DNA from: Sphingobium sp.
GTDB lineage: Bacteria; Pseudomonadota; Alphaproteobacteria; Sphingomonadales; Sphingomonadaceae
Assembly: GCA_003248935.1 (NCBI GenBank)
Contig: QFQF01000001.1
Span: forward strand, 186,001 to 250,000
Reading direction: 5' to 3'
Length of the DNA stretch: 64,000 bases
Shown here: positions 43,603 to 53,111 of the stretch, piece after piece
Numbering within the stretch: the first letter of the stretch is position 1
Layout of the letters: each line of letters begins with the position of its first letter
Made by a program: the position numbers and the translations under genes
The notes under the pieces: generated by a model
Seen by the model: only the letters and a program-made list of their open reading frames with translations
Database searches by the model: none
Told to the model about the DNA's origin: nothing

Positions 43603-44909
43603 GCGATACTCCCTGTGGGCGCCGCATCGCGCGCGTAGGCGCAGCGGCCCGCGACATAGGTCCGGGCAATGCAGCGGTCGTCTCCCATGATCTGGAGCGC
43701 GAACAGGCGCTGGGCAAGACCCGCGCCCGTCATGCGACGGGCAAGCAGCGGCGTTGCGGCCCCGTCCAGCACGACAAAGTCCGCCTCCTGCCCGGCTTTC
43801 AGCGCGCCGATCCGGTCGCCAAGGCCAAGCGCATTGGCGCCGCCCGCTGTCGCCAGATGAAGCGCGCGAAACGGATCGAGGGCCTGCCCCCGCATCTGGC
43901 ATATCTTGTACGCTTCGCCGAGGGTCGAGAGGATCGAGAAGCTGGTACCCGCCCCCACGTCCGTTCCCATGCCCACGGTCACGCCATGAGTGTCCGCGCG
44001 CGCAAGGTCGAACAGGCCCGATCCCAGGAACAGGTTGCTGGTGGGACAGAAGGAAATCGCCGCCCCCGCTTCCCCCATCCGGGCCAGCGCCCGGTCGCTC
44101 ATATGGATGCAATGCGCAAATACCGAGCGCGATCCCACGAGGCCGAACCGGTCGTAGACGTCGAGATAGTCGGCGGCATCGGGAAAACGCTCGGCCACCG
44201 CCGCGCATTCACCCATATTTTCCGCCAGGTGCGTGTGCATCAGCGCGTCCGGATGCGCGGCCAGCAATTCACCCGCGCCGACCAGTTGCGCGTCGGACGA
44301 GGTCAGCGCGAAACGCGGCGTCACCGCATAGCCGATCCGCCCGCGCCCGCGCCACCGTGCGATCAGTGCCTCGCTTTCGGCTCGTCCGCCCACGGGATCG
44401 TCCTTCAGCCCTTCGGGTCCACGATCCATCAACGTCTTGCCGGAAACGATGCGCATGTTGCGCGTCAGCGCGGCCTCGAACAGCGCATCGACCGAATGGG
44501 CATGCACGCTCGCGAACACCAGCGCGCTCGTCGTACCGTTGCGCAGCAGTTCGTCGAGGAAGAAGGCCGCCACCGCATCCGCATGCGCGCGGTCGGCAAA
44601 CGCAGCCTCCGCAGGGAAAATGTGCCGTTCCAGCCATTCCAGCAGTTGCGCGCCATGCGCCGCGATGCTGTCCGTCTGGGGGTAATGGATATGCGTGTCG
44701 ACAAAGCCGGGAACGAGCAGCCCATCCAGATGTTCGACCGGAACTCCGACGAACCGATCCGCAAGCGTCGCATGATCGCCGCAGGCAATTACGATCCCAT
44801 CCTCGACCACCAGCAGGCCGTCGGGCCAGTGCCGAACCGCCCCGCCATTACCGTTTGCCGGATCGTCGGGAACCGTCAGGATTTCCGCGCGGAATGCCGT
44901 CAGCGTCAT
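43599..44909 (-). CDS. guaD: Guanine deaminase (GuaD)
   Basis: 436 residues, amidohydrolase fold. Metal ligands His73, His75 (DTHIHYPQTD), His227 with Glu230 (HTHLAEN), His266 (FAHCIHM), Asp317 (GTDVGAG). DTHIHYPQ and the full length fit guanine deaminase. Converts guanine to xanthine for XDH. Overlaps xdhC and ade by 4 bp each. Confidence 0.95.
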   Translation of the reverse strand: MTLTAFRAEILTVPDDPANGNGGAVRHWPDGLLVVEDGIVIACGDHATLADRFVGVPVEHLDGLLVPGFVDTHIHYPQTDSIAAHGAQLLEWLERHIFPAEAAFADRAHADAVAAFFLDELLRNGTTSALVFASVHAHSVDALFEAALTRNMRIVSGKTLMDRGPEGLKDDPVGGRAESEALIARWRGRGRIGYAVTPRFALTSSDAQLVGAGELLAAHPDALMHTHLAENMGECAAVAERFPDAADYLDVYDRFGLVGSRSVFAHCIHMSDRALARMGEAGAAISFCPTSNLFLGSGLFDLARADTHGVTVGMGTDVGAGTSFSILSTLGEAYKICQMRGQALDPFRALHLATAGGANALGLGDRIGALKAGQEADFVVLDGAATPLLARRMTGAGLAQRLFALQIMGDDRCIARTYVAGRCAYARDAAPTGSIA

Positions 44910-45823
44910 GCCGCCCTGTCCGTCAGCGTAAGCAGCTGTGCCAGAGCGGCGACGGCAATGACGGCGGGCTCCTTGCCGGTGATGCCCGGCATACCGATCG
45001 GGCAGGTCAGCCGGGCGCGGATGCGCGCGTCGAAGCCGTCCGCCTCCAGTCGGGAAAGAAACCGTGCCCGCTTGGTCCGCGACCCGATCAGGCCGACGAA
45101 CGCGGCGTTCCCACGCAGCGCCGACGCCGTCAGGCGATAATCGAGACCGTGATCATGGGTCAGGATCAGCAAGGCGGCATCGGCGGGCGCTTCGGCCGCG
45201 CAGGATACGATCTCCTCCTCGTCGGCGAACATGGCACCGGCGGTGTCGGCCATTTCCCGCCGGCTGTCGAACCAGGCCAGATGGAAGGGTAGCCCGTCCG
45301 CCGTCGCCGCGATCGCCTGCCCGACATGCCCGGCGCCGAACAGATAGAGCGGCCGGAGCATGCTTTCCGGCGGTTCGAGGAAAGTCGCGCCCACGTCCGG
45401 CCGTTCCCCGCGCGCGCTCGGCTTCGCAAGGCCCTGCTCATCCGCCGGCCGGCGCGCGACGCCATCGGGCAGCAGGCTGGCGATCATCGGACCGTGACCG
45501 TCCGCCAGCCATGCGGCATCGTCCGGGTCCAACCGCTCGACCAGCAGGCGCACCCGTCCGCCACAGCACTGGCCGAGCAGCGGGCCCAGCGGATAGTCCT
45601 GGACCCGCCACGTACCGGGCGAATGCGCAAGCACGGCGCGCGCCTGCTCGGTCGCGCGCAGTTCGAGCGCACCGCCGCCAATCGTGCCGAACAGCATGTC
45701 ATGCGTCACCACCATCCGGGTGCCCGCCCCGCGCGGCGCCGACCCTTCGGTCGCAAGAACAGTGACGAGCGCTGTCGCACCGCGCACCAGCCCCTCCCGG
45801 GCGGCTGCCGCCCAGTCAGGCAC
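44906..45823 (-). CDS. xdhC: XdhC, xanthine dehydrogenase accessory protein
   Basis: 305 residues from a GTG at 45823. GATALVTVLATEGSAPRGAGTRM and GTIGGGALEL are XdhC hallmarks, followed by CCGGRVRLLVERL and a nucleotide-binding-like domain (LYLFGAGHVGQAIAA). Delivers sulfurated Moco to the XdhAB encoded immediately upstream. It is only distantly like the XdhC encoded at 29511, suggesting dedicated partners. Overlaps xdhB by 8 bp and guaD by 4 bp. Confidence 0.94.
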   Translation of the reverse strand: MPDWAAAAREGLVRGATALVTVLATEGSAPRGAGTRMVVTHDMLFGTIGGGALELRATEQARAVLAHSPGTWRVQDYPLGPLLGQCCGGRVRLLVERLDPDDAAWLADGHGPMIASLLPDGVARRPADEQGLAKPSARGERPDVGATFLEPPESMLRPLYLFGAGHVGQAIAATADGLPFHLAWFDSRREMADTAGAMFADEEEIVSCAAEAPADAALLILTHDHGLDYRLTASALRGNAAFVGLIGSRTKRARFLSRLEADGFDARIRARLTCPIGMPGITGKEPAVIAVAALAQLLTLTDRAA

Positions 45824-48161
45824 GCCCGCCTCGCGCGCGCAGTTCGGCGATGGCGTTCAGGATGCTTTCCGGCGTGGCGGGTGCATCGAGCCGGGGCAGG
45901 CCCCTGCCCGGCGCGACCGCCATCACCGCCTCCGTCAGCGCCGACAACACGGACAGTGCCAGCATGAACGGCGGCTCCCCGACCGCCTTCGAACGGTGGA
46001 TGGTCGGCGACATGTTCCGCCCGTGTTCCCACAGCGCGATGTTCAGATGCTTCGGCCGGTCGCTGGCGGTCGGGATCTTATAGGTCGATGGCGCATGGGT
46101 CAGCAGCCTTCCCTTGCCGTCGAACACCAGTTCCTCGGTCGTCAGCCAGCCCATGCCCTGAATGAAGCCGCCCTCGACCTGTCCCAGATCGATCGCCGGA
46201 TTGAGCGAACGGCCGACGTCATGGAGGATATCGACAGCGAGCACCTTATGCTCTCCGGTCAGCGTGTCGATCACCACCTCGCTCATCGCCGCGCCATAGG
46301 CGAAGTAGAAGAACGGACGGCCGCTGTGCGTCGGCCGGTCATAGTGGATATCAGGCGTCGCGTAGAAGCCGCTCGCCGCAAGGGATATCCGGCTCATATG
46401 CGCGAGGCGGCACAGTGCGGCGAAGGGCATCACCGTGTCGCCCGCCACTACGCCCCCGGCAGTGAAGCGGACATCTTCCGGAGTGACGCCATGCCGGTGT
46501 GCAAGCAGCGCCGCGAGCCGGTCGCGGATCGCCGTCGCCGCGTTATGGGCGGCCATGCCGTTCAGGTCGGCGCCCGAAGACGCAGCCGTCGCGGAGGTGT
46601 TGGGTACCTTGTCGGTCCGGGTCGCGGTAATGCGGACCTTCTCCAGCGGCACGGCAAAGACGTCGGCGACGACCTGCGCCACCTTTACCATCAGCCCTTG
46701 CCCCATCTCGGTGCCGCCATGGTTCAACTGGATCGAGCCGTCGGCGTAGACCAGCACCAGCGCGCCCGCCTGGTTCAGGTGCGTGGTCGTGAAGCTGATG
46801 CCGAACTTGACGGGCGTCAGCGCCAGCCCCTTCTTCAGGACCGTGTGGCGCGCGTTGAAGTCACGTACCGCCGCCAGGCGCTCTTCATAGCCTGCACGCC
46901 GGGCCAGCGCGTCGATCAGGTCGGGCGCGACATTGTCCGTCACCTGCATGTGATAGGGGGTGATGTCGCGACCGCTGCTTTCGCCTATCCGGTCGTAGAG
47001 ATTGGCCCGCCGCACGGCGAGCGGATCGATACCTAGATCGGCCGCGATCGCATCCATCACCCGCTCGATGACCAGCATTCCCTGCGGCCCGCCGAACCCG
47101 CGAAAGGCGGTGGCGGAAACGGTGTGGGTCTTGAGACGGTGGGAGACGATCTCCACGGCGGGCAGATAATAGCAGTTGTCAGCGTGGAACATCGCCCGGT
47201 CGTTGATCGCAGGGGACAGGTCCGTCGACGCACCGCACCGGCCGGCCAGTATCATCCGGATCCCGGTGATCCGCCCTGCGTCGTCGAAACCGACATCATA
47301 CTGGGCGGCGAAGTCGTGCCGCTTGCCGGTAATGGCCATGTCGTCGTCCCGGTCGCAGCGGAACTTGGCCGGCCGTCCGGTCTTCGTGGCGACCAGCGCG
47401 GCCGCGGCGGCGAACATCGCAGGCTGCGTTTCCTTACCCCCGAAGCCGCCACCCATGCGGCGTATTTCCACCGTCACGTCAGCGCTGTCGACATGCAGCA
47501 GATGGGCGACGAGATGCTGGACCTCGCTGGGATGCTGGGTCGAACTGAGCAGATGCACCTGCCCGTCCTCGCCTGGCGTCGCGAGGGCGATCTGCCCCTC
47601 CAGATAGAAATGGTCCTGCCCGCCCATCACGACCTTGCCCGACAAGCGGCGCGTGGCGCCGCCCAGCGCGTCGTCGACATCGCCGCGGCGCATCGTCTGG
47701 CTGTCCTCGATCGTCGAACCAGCCGCCATCGCAGCGTCGATGTCGATCAGCGCAGGCAGCGGCTCATAATCGATCCGGCCAAGCTTGGCCGCACGGCGCG
47801 CCGCTGTCACACTGGTCGCGGCAACCAGGAACAGCGGCTGTCCGACGAACTGCACCCGATCGGTCGCGAGCAACTGGTCGTCACCGGCCACCGGCGCGAC
47901 ATTGTTGCTGCCCGGGATGTCTTCGGCCGTGAACACCGCCACGACGCCGGGCGCGGCGCGCACCGCCGACAGGTCCATGCCCTTGATCAGGGCATGCGCC
48001 TCGCTACCCTGCCCGAACGCGAGGTGCAGAAGGTCGCCGGTCTCCGGCGTGTCGTCGATATAGCGTGCCGCGCCCTGCACATGGGCGGGGGCGCTGTCGT
48101 GGATGCGGGAACTGTGCACCACCCCAGGCGCGTCCACGGGCCGCAGGTCCATCTCAGCCAT
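45816..48161 (-). CDS. xdhB: Xanthine dehydrogenase molybdenum-binding subunit
   Basis: 781 residues from ATG 48161, chosen for GGGAGG six bases upstream; the longer frame begins with TTG. Moco-binding landmarks: GGGFGGKETQPAMFAAAAAL, RGFGGPQGMLVIE, LNHGGTEMGQGLMVKVAQ, and KAVGEPPFML carrying the catalytic Glu. Oxidises hypoxanthine and xanthine to urate with XdhA. Overlaps xdhA by 8 bp. Confidence 0.96.
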   Translation of the reverse strand: MAEMDLRPVDAPGVVHSSRIHDSAPAHVQGAARYIDDTPETGDLLHLAFGQGSEAHALIKGMDLSAVRAAPGVVAVFTAEDIPGSNNVAPVAGDDQLLATDRVQFVGQPLFLVAATSVTAARRAAKLGRIDYEPLPALIDIDAAMAAGSTIEDSQTMRRGDVDDALGGATRRLSGKVVMGGQDHFYLEGQIALATPGEDGQVHLLSSTQHPSEVQHLVAHLLHVDSADVTVEIRRMGGGFGGKETQPAMFAAAAALVATKTGRPAKFRCDRDDDMAITGKRHDFAAQYDVGFDDAGRITGIRMILAGRCGASTDLSPAINDRAMFHADNCYYLPAVEIVSHRLKTHTVSATAFRGFGGPQGMLVIERVMDAIAADLGIDPLAVRRANLYDRIGESSGRDITPYHMQVTDNVAPDLIDALARRAGYEERLAAVRDFNARHTVLKKGLALTPVKFGISFTTTHLNQAGALVLVYADGSIQLNHGGTEMGQGLMVKVAQVVADVFAVPLEKVRITATRTDKVPNTSATAASSGADLNGMAAHNAATAIRDRLAALLAHRHGVTPEDVRFTAGGVVAGDTVMPFAALCRLAHMSRISLAASGFYATPDIHYDRPTHSGRPFFYFAYGAAMSEVVIDTLTGEHKVLAVDILHDVGRSLNPAIDLGQVEGGFIQGMGWLTTEELVFDGKGRLLTHAPSTYKIPTASDRPKHLNIALWEHGRNMSPTIHRSKAVGEPPFMLALSVLSALTEAVMAVAPGRGLPRLDAPATPESILNAIAELRARGGRA

Positions 48162-49641
48162 GCGCAACCTCCCGGTTCAGGGACGTGTCGAGCACGCTGA
48201 CCGACTCGCCGGGATTTTGCGTTTCGTGCCACAGGCGGCGCAGCAGGTTTGCGGCCGCCGCGATCCTGTATGCGGACGAGCCACGCACGTCGGTGAGCGG
48301 GCTATAGTCGCTCGCCATCGCCTGCACCGCTGCCTCGACCGTGGCTTCGCTCCACGCCGCGCCGGTCAGCGCCGCTTCGCATGCGGAGGCGCGTTGCGGC
48401 GTGCCTGCCATGCCGCCGAATGCGATCCGCGCGGACGACACCCGTCCGCCAGCTAGACCGATGGCGAAAGCGCCGCAAACCGCGGAGATATCGCTGTCGA
48501 AGCGGCGCGACAGCTTCGTAATCCGGATAAGGGTTCCCTCAACGGGGCGGGGCACGAAAATGCGCTCGACAAACTCGCCCGGCGCGCGATCCTGCTTGCC
48601 ATAGGCGATGAAGAAGTCTTCCAGCGGCATGGTCCGGCGGGTCGCGCCCACGCGCAGGGTGAGCGTCGCGCCCAGCGCGATCAGCGCGGGCGGCATGTCG
48701 CCGATGGGCGAACCATTGGCGATATTGCCGCCGATGGTGCCGGCGTTGCGGATCTGCGTGCCGGCGATACGGCGTACCAGTTCGCCAAGATCCGGATGCA
48801 GCCGGGCCAAAGCGGCGTGCGCGTCGGCGTAACGCGCCATCGCTCCCAGCGTAACGCCATCCTCACCCTCGTCCACAAAGCGCAGGTCAGCGACCTCGCC
48901 CAGCAGGACCACAGTATCGAGCACCCGCTGCTGCTTCGTCACCCAGAGGCCGACATCGGTCCCGCCCGCGATCATCCGCGCGGTGGGATGATCGGACAAT
49001 ATCTGCGCCAGCTCATCGGCGCTTCGCGGCGCGAAACATCGGCGATGCGTCTCCGACAGCGGATCGTCGTAGGCGAGCGCAAGCGACGCGTCCCGTCGCA
49101 AGCCCCCAAGCGCCGCGATGACCGCGCTGTCGTCGACCGGCGCAGGCGGAACCGCCCGCCCGGCCTCCAGGATCGGGCCATAGCCGGTGCAGCGACACAG
49201 ATTACCTGACAGTACATCCTCGACAGGGACATCGACGGTACCCGCAGCGCCGATCGCACGGCCGTGCAGGGACATGACGAAACCGGGCGTGCAGAAGCCG
49301 CACTGCGACCCATGGCAATCGACCATCGCCTGCTGCACGGGCGCCATCACGCCATCGCGGGCAAGGCTTTCGACCGTCATCAGCGCACGGCCGTCCAGCA
49401 TCGGCACGAACAGGATGCAGGCGTTGATCGCCCGCCATTCGACGGCATCGCCATCGTGCGTCAGGTCGCCGAGCAGCACGGTGCACGCGCCGCAGTCGCC
49501 CTCGGCGCATCCCTCCTTGGTTCCGGTGCGCCGCAACCGGTAACGGAGCAGGTCGAGCACCGTCGCGGTTGGATCGACACCGTCCAGTGTCACGACTTCC
49601 CCATCCAGGAGGAAGCGGACCGTTGAACCACTCACATTCAT
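48154..49641 (-). CDS. xdhA: Xanthine dehydrogenase small subunit (2x[2Fe-2S], FAD)
   Basis: 495 residues. First cluster Cys45, Cys50, Cys53 and Cys75; second cluster Cys114, Cys117, Cys149 and Cys151 (CGFCTPG, NLCRCTGY). FAD domain with MIAGGTDVGLWVTK and AGTQIRNAGTIGGNIANGSPIGD. Passes electrons from the Mo site to NAD+. It begins directly after the uraH stop. Confidence 0.96.
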   Translation of the reverse strand: MNVSGSTVRFLLDGEVVTLDGVDPTATVLDLLRYRLRRTGTKEGCAEGDCGACTVLLGDLTHDGDAVEWRAINACILFVPMLDGRALMTVESLARDGVMAPVQQAMVDCHGSQCGFCTPGFVMSLHGRAIGAAGTVDVPVEDVLSGNLCRCTGYGPILEAGRAVPPAPVDDSAVIAALGGLRRDASLALAYDDPLSETHRRCFAPRSADELAQILSDHPTARMIAGGTDVGLWVTKQQRVLDTVVLLGEVADLRFVDEGEDGVTLGAMARYADAHAALARLHPDLGELVRRIAGTQIRNAGTIGGNIANGSPIGDMPPALIALGATLTLRVGATRRTMPLEDFFIAYGKQDRAPGEFVERIFVPRPVEGTLIRITKLSRRFDSDISAVCGAFAIGLAGGRVSSARIAFGGMAGTPQRASACEAALTGAAWSEATVEAAVQAMASDYSPLTDVRGSSAYRIAAAANLLRRLWHETQNPGESVSVLDTSLNREVAHG

Positions 49642-49974
49642 TCAACTGCCTCTGTAGGTCGAATAACCGAAGGGGGAGACAAGCAACGGCACATGATAGT
49701 GCGCATCCGCATCCGCGATCCCGAAGTCGATGGCGACCTCGTCAAGGAACGGCGGCTCGGGCAGCATGATCCCGCAATGCGCGAAATAGGCGGCGACGGC
49801 GAAAATCAGGCGATAGCGCCCCGGTTCCAGCGGCGGCAGTTCGGGACATCGGCCATCGGCATTGGTCACGCCTGAAAGGATCAGGCGCCCGTCGGCATGA
49901 AGCAGATGGAGCGACACGCCGGCGGCCGGGCGACCGTGGGTCGTGTCCAGAACATGGGTCGAAAGACTGCTCAT
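49642..49974 (-). CDS. uraH: 5-hydroxyisourate hydrolase (transthyretin-related)
   Basis: 110 residues from ATG 49974 (ATGA overlap with the FMO-like gene; AGGAGG upstream). N-terminal LSTHVLDTTHGRPA and C-terminal YSTYRGS are the family signatures, the YRGS tail being diagnostic of HIU hydrolase versus transthyretin. Converts HIU to OHCU. Its presence implies that some upstream enzyme makes HIU from urate. Confidence 0.97.
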   Translation of the reverse strand: MSSLSTHVLDTTHGRPAAGVSLHLLHADGRLILSGVTNADGRCPELPPLEPGRYRLIFAVAAYFAHCGIMLPEPPFLDEVAIDFGIADADAHYHVPLLVSPFGYSTYRGS

Positions 49975-51410
49975 GCCGCCGCATCCTCCTGGGTTCTGGG
50001 CCACTGGCCCAGGAACTCCGGCTCGTCATAGGCCACAAGGTCGGCGACCAGCGCTGCCCGGTCGTCAAGAAACAACTGATCGGCGACACCCTGCACCAGC
50101 CGGGGCAACGCGGTCCGCAGTCCCGACAGTGCGGATGCCGACAGGCCGAGGCTGATGAGCGCAGAGTAGTTGAACGCGAAGAGGCCGTGCAGCGCATCGG
50201 CGTCGTCCGCACCGCGCGGCGTCAACTCGAAACCCGGGCCGAGATAGGGGTGCGCGTCGATCAGCGCATTCTCTTCACCGGCGGGTGGCGTGAAGCGATC
50301 GGCCCAGCGGGCGATGCGGCCGGCCACGCCCGACAATTCGGGCCGGAGCCCCGGATCGCTGACGAGGCCCGTCGACAGCACCACGAAATCGAAATGATGG
50401 GTGCCGTGCGGCGTCGTGACCAGCACGCCCTCGCCTTCCTGCGCCACCGAAAGCCAGGGCGAACCCAGATGCAGGGAGAAACCGGGCCATGCCGCCGCCC
50501 GCTCGAACGTGTCGTTCGTCGGCGGTTGATTGTGCCCCAGGAAGGCCGCCATCACCGCATATTTCTCCGCATCGTCGAGCGCCGGATAGCGGCCGGTGAA
50601 GCCGACCCGCTCCATGAAGCGGATGGGGTTGATACGCGGCAGCACCTTGCGCCGGATGAAGACATGCGCCTCCCCGACACCCAGCGCCAGGGCGGCATTC
50701 GCATTGTCGAAGGCGGAGGCCCCGCCCCCCAATATGCCGATCCGCTTGCCCGCAAGTGCCGGGAAATCGATCGGCTCGCTGGTGTGGGCATAGAGGGTGC
50801 GCGGCAGCGCATCACTGATCATCGCGGGCGTATGCCATTCGCCGCCGCCCTGAATGCCGGTCGCCAGCACCACCTTGCGCGCCAGCAGCGGCGCCTGCCC
50901 GTCAAGATGCAGGCGATGCAGGCCGTCGCCCAGCGGCTCGACCAGCGTCAGGCGCGTGTCGTTGCGTACCGGCAGCGCCAGCACACGCCGATACCAGCGC
51001 AGATAGTCCATCCAGTCGCCGCGGGCGATCTTGTCGACTGCCTCCCACCCTGCGGTGCCGTGCTGCGCCTCCCACCAGGCACGGTAGGTCAGCGCGGGCA
51101 CGCCGAAGTCGATCGGATTGAGTTCCTTGGGCGTGCGCAGCGTGATCATCCGCGCATAGGTTTCCCAGGGGCCCTCGAACCCTTCCGGGTTCTCGTCGAT
51201 GACGAGGATGTTGGACACGCGCTCGCGCAGCAGGCCGAACGCGACGGAGAGGCCGCTCTGCCCTCCGCCGACGATCACGACGTCATGAACATGCCCGTCG
51301 CCATGCATGCTCGGGCGTGTCCAGTCCGCGCCGCCATGCCCGATCAGTGCCAGCTGCCGGGCAAGCGCCGCCTCCAGCGCGGGCAGGCCGATCGCCTCCA
51401 CCCCGCTCAT
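49971..51410 (-). CDS. FMO-like FAD/NAD(P)H flavoprotein, candidate urate hydroxylase
   Basis: 479 residues. First Rossmann VVIVGGGQSGLS (~44-55) for FAD, second RIGILGGGASAFDNA (~223-237) for NAD(P)H, and VVLATGIQGGGEWHTPAMI between them, resembling the FMO linker region. VVLSTGLVSDPGLRPEL is the C-terminal FAD motif. GPWETYARMITLRTPKELN (80-98) and GLFAFNYSALISLGLSASAL are distinctive blocks. It is translationally coupled on both sides, between uraD and uraH, in an operon with no recognised uricase. Inference: it hydroxylates urate to HIU. Known flavin urate hydroxylases are HpxO and HpyO; I cannot verify which, if any, this is homologous to. It is clearly not HpxO-like aromatic-hydroxylase type by the double Rossmann layout. 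Confidence 0.75.
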   Translation of the reverse strand: MSGVEAIGLPALEAALARQLALIGHGGADWTRPSMHGDGHVHDVVIVGGGQSGLSVAFGLLRERVSNILVIDENPEGFEGPWETYARMITLRTPKELNPIDFGVPALTYRAWWEAQHGTAGWEAVDKIARGDWMDYLRWYRRVLALPVRNDTRLTLVEPLGDGLHRLHLDGQAPLLARKVVLATGIQGGGEWHTPAMISDALPRTLYAHTSEPIDFPALAGKRIGILGGGASAFDNANAALALGVGEAHVFIRRKVLPRINPIRFMERVGFTGRYPALDDAEKYAVMAAFLGHNQPPTNDTFERAAAWPGFSLHLGSPWLSVAQEGEGVLVTTPHGTHHFDFVVLSTGLVSDPGLRPELSGVAGRIARWADRFTPPAGEENALIDAHPYLGPGFELTPRGADDADALHGLFAFNYSALISLGLSASALSGLRTALPRLVQGVADQLFLDDRAALVADLVAYDEPEFLGQWPRTQEDAAA

Positions 51411-51847
51411 GACAGGTCTCCCAGGCGCAGACGCACGATCTCGCCGATCTGGGCCAGTGCGGTCGCGATCTCTTCGTCGCGACTGTTGCCGAGACGATCT
51501 TCCATGGCCGCCAGAATACCCGCCTTGTCGGTCAGACGCACGCAGATGATGAACGGGAAGGCGAAACGATCCCGATAGGCGCCGTTGAGCGCGTGAAAAC
51601 GCGCGAATTCCTCCGGCGTCAGGCGATCGAGCCCTGCTGACGCCTGTTCGGAAGCCGACGCATCCGTCAGCGTCTTGTCGATCGCCGCCTTGCCCGCCAG
51701 TTCCGGGTGCGCACGGATCAGGGCAAGCTGTTCCTCCGGGCTCGCCGCATGCACGACCGCCATCAGGTCCGTCCAGCGATCGCCGGAGGACGGCAGCGCG
51801 CCCGCCCGCGCCTCTACCCAGGGACTATGTTCGAACAGCGCCGTCAA
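51407..51847 (-). CDS. uraD: OHCU decarboxylase
   Basis: 146 residues from a TTG at 51847 that overlaps the hpxZ stop (TTGA). Motifs RAHPELAGK (His47) and FHALNGAYRDRFAFPFIICV are typical of OHCU decarboxylases. It makes (S)-allantoin. Slightly shorter than the usual ~165-170 residues at the N-terminus, so a longer alternative start within hpxZ was considered, but no suitable codon with a ribosome site is evident. Confidence 0.92.
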   Translation of the reverse strand: MTALFEHSPWVEARAGALPSSGDRWTDLMAVVHAASPEEQLALIRAHPELAGKAAIDKTLTDASASEQASAGLDRLTPEEFARFHALNGAYRDRFAFPFIICVRLTDKAGILAAMEDRLGNSRDEEIATALAQIGEIVRLRLGDLS

Positions 51848-52236
51848 TGCGTGCTCCCCTCAAGCGAGACGTGAGCGGAGACCACCTTCCATCCATCCGG
51901 AAACTTCACCCAGCTCTGGGTCTGGCGCCCGCGCCGGTCGCTGTTCTCGCGAAAGAATTCGGCGTCAGCGGTCGCGAAATTGTCGCCGTAGACGGTGATC
52001 GCCACCTTGCCGAGCTTGCGCTGGGGCGATCCGCCGCGTCCCTTGCGGAACTCCCGGATCTCCTCGATGCCGTACAACACCTCCCCCACGCCATAGCGGT
52101 TGGTGGTCGACGCATCGTGGAACAGCAGGTCCATCGCCGGAATATCGTCCTCCATCAGCGCGCGCTCATATTCCATGAAGGCGGCGGTCACTTCGGCGAG
52201 CAGGGTCGGATCGTCGATCTTGATCTCGGTCGTCAT
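51844..52236 (-). CDS. hpxZ: HpxZ, oxalurate catabolism protein (SnoaL/NTF2-like)
   Basis: 130 residues. A small NTF2-like fold: EVTAAFMEYERALMEDDIPAMDLLF, TNRYGVGEVLYGIEEIREFRKGR, TQSWVKFPDGWKVVSAHVSLE. This matches HpxZ (DUF3225), which accompanies HpxWXY in Klebsiella purine catabolism; its exact role is not established. 4-bp overlaps both sides. Confidence 0.87.
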   Translation of the reverse strand: MTTEIKIDDPTLLAEVTAAFMEYERALMEDDIPAMDLLFHDASTTNRYGVGEVLYGIEEIREFRKGRGGSPQRKLGKVAITVYGDNFATADAEFFRENSDRRGRQTQSWVKFPDGWKVVSAHVSLEGSTH

Positions 52237-53111
52237 GCAGGGTGTACCTCCATCCAGTGGCGGGCGATGTCGATGCGGCGGGCGATCCAGGCGTCGCCGC
52301 TGGCGATCACATGGTCAAGGAAGCGGGCGAGCGCACGCGCCCGGCCCGGGCGACCGGCGATGCGGCCATGCAGGCCGACGGACATCATCCGCCCGCCTTC
52401 CTCGCGCAGCTGGTCGAACGTGTCGCGCAGGTAGCGGAAGAACTGCTCGCCCTCCGTGAACCCGTTATAGGCGACCATCTTCATGTCGTTGGCGTCGAGC
52501 GTATAGGGTACGATCAACTGGGCCTTGCCATGCCGGTGATCCCAGTAGGGCAGGTCGTCGGCGTAGCTGTCCGCGTCATAGGCAAAGCCGCCCTCCTCCA
52601 CGACCAGCCCCGCCGTGTTGGGGGAGGTCCGACCCTGATACCAGCCAAGCGGCCGGCTGCCCGTCAGGCGGGTGTGGAGGGCGATCGCCTCAGCGATGTG
52701 GGCGCGCTCGACCTCTTCGGGCACATATTGGTAGTCGATCCAGCGCAGGCCGTGGCTCGCAATCTCCCAGCCCGCCTCCAGCATCGCATCGACCGCGGGA
52801 GGGTTCATCTCCATCGCTTTCGCGACGCCGAACACGGTGACGGGAAGATCCCGCTCGGCAAAGGCGCGATGCAGCCGCCAGAAGCCCGCCCTGCTGCCAT
52901 ATTCGTACAGGCTTTCCATCGCCATCGCCCGCGCGGGATGGCTGGCGGCGCCGACCATTTCGGACAGGAAGGCTTCCGATCCCTTGTCGCCGTTGAGGAC
53001 GCTGTTCTCCGCCCCCTCCTCGTAATTGACGACGAACTGCACGGCGACCTTCGCGCCGCCGGGCCAGCATGGATCGGGCGGCGTGGCGCCGTAACCTGAA
53101 AGGTCACGCAT
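52233..53111 (-). CDS. puuE: Allantoinase PuuE (polysaccharide deacetylase-like, cofactor-independent)
   Basis: 292 residues from ATG 53111; 8-bp overlap with pucG. NodB-like fold: VVNYEEGAENSVLNGDKGSE, WEIASHGLRWIDYQYVPEEVERAHI, GWYQGRTSPNTAGLVVEEGG, YDADSYADDLPYW are PuuE-specific. Converts allantoin to allantoate. The deacetylase DD/HH metal site is partly replaced, as expected in PuuE. Confidence 0.95.
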   Translation of the reverse strand: MRDLSGYGATPPDPCWPGGAKVAVQFVVNYEEGAENSVLNGDKGSEAFLSEMVGAASHPARAMAMESLYEYGSRAGFWRLHRAFAERDLPVTVFGVAKAMEMNPPAVDAMLEAGWEIASHGLRWIDYQYVPEEVERAHIAEAIALHTRLTGSRPLGWYQGRTSPNTAGLVVEEGGFAYDADSYADDLPYWDHRHGKAQLIVPYTLDANDMKMVAYNGFTEGEQFFRYLRDTFDQLREEGGRMMSVGLHGRIAGRPGRARALARFLDHVIASGDAWIARRIDIARHWMEVHPA

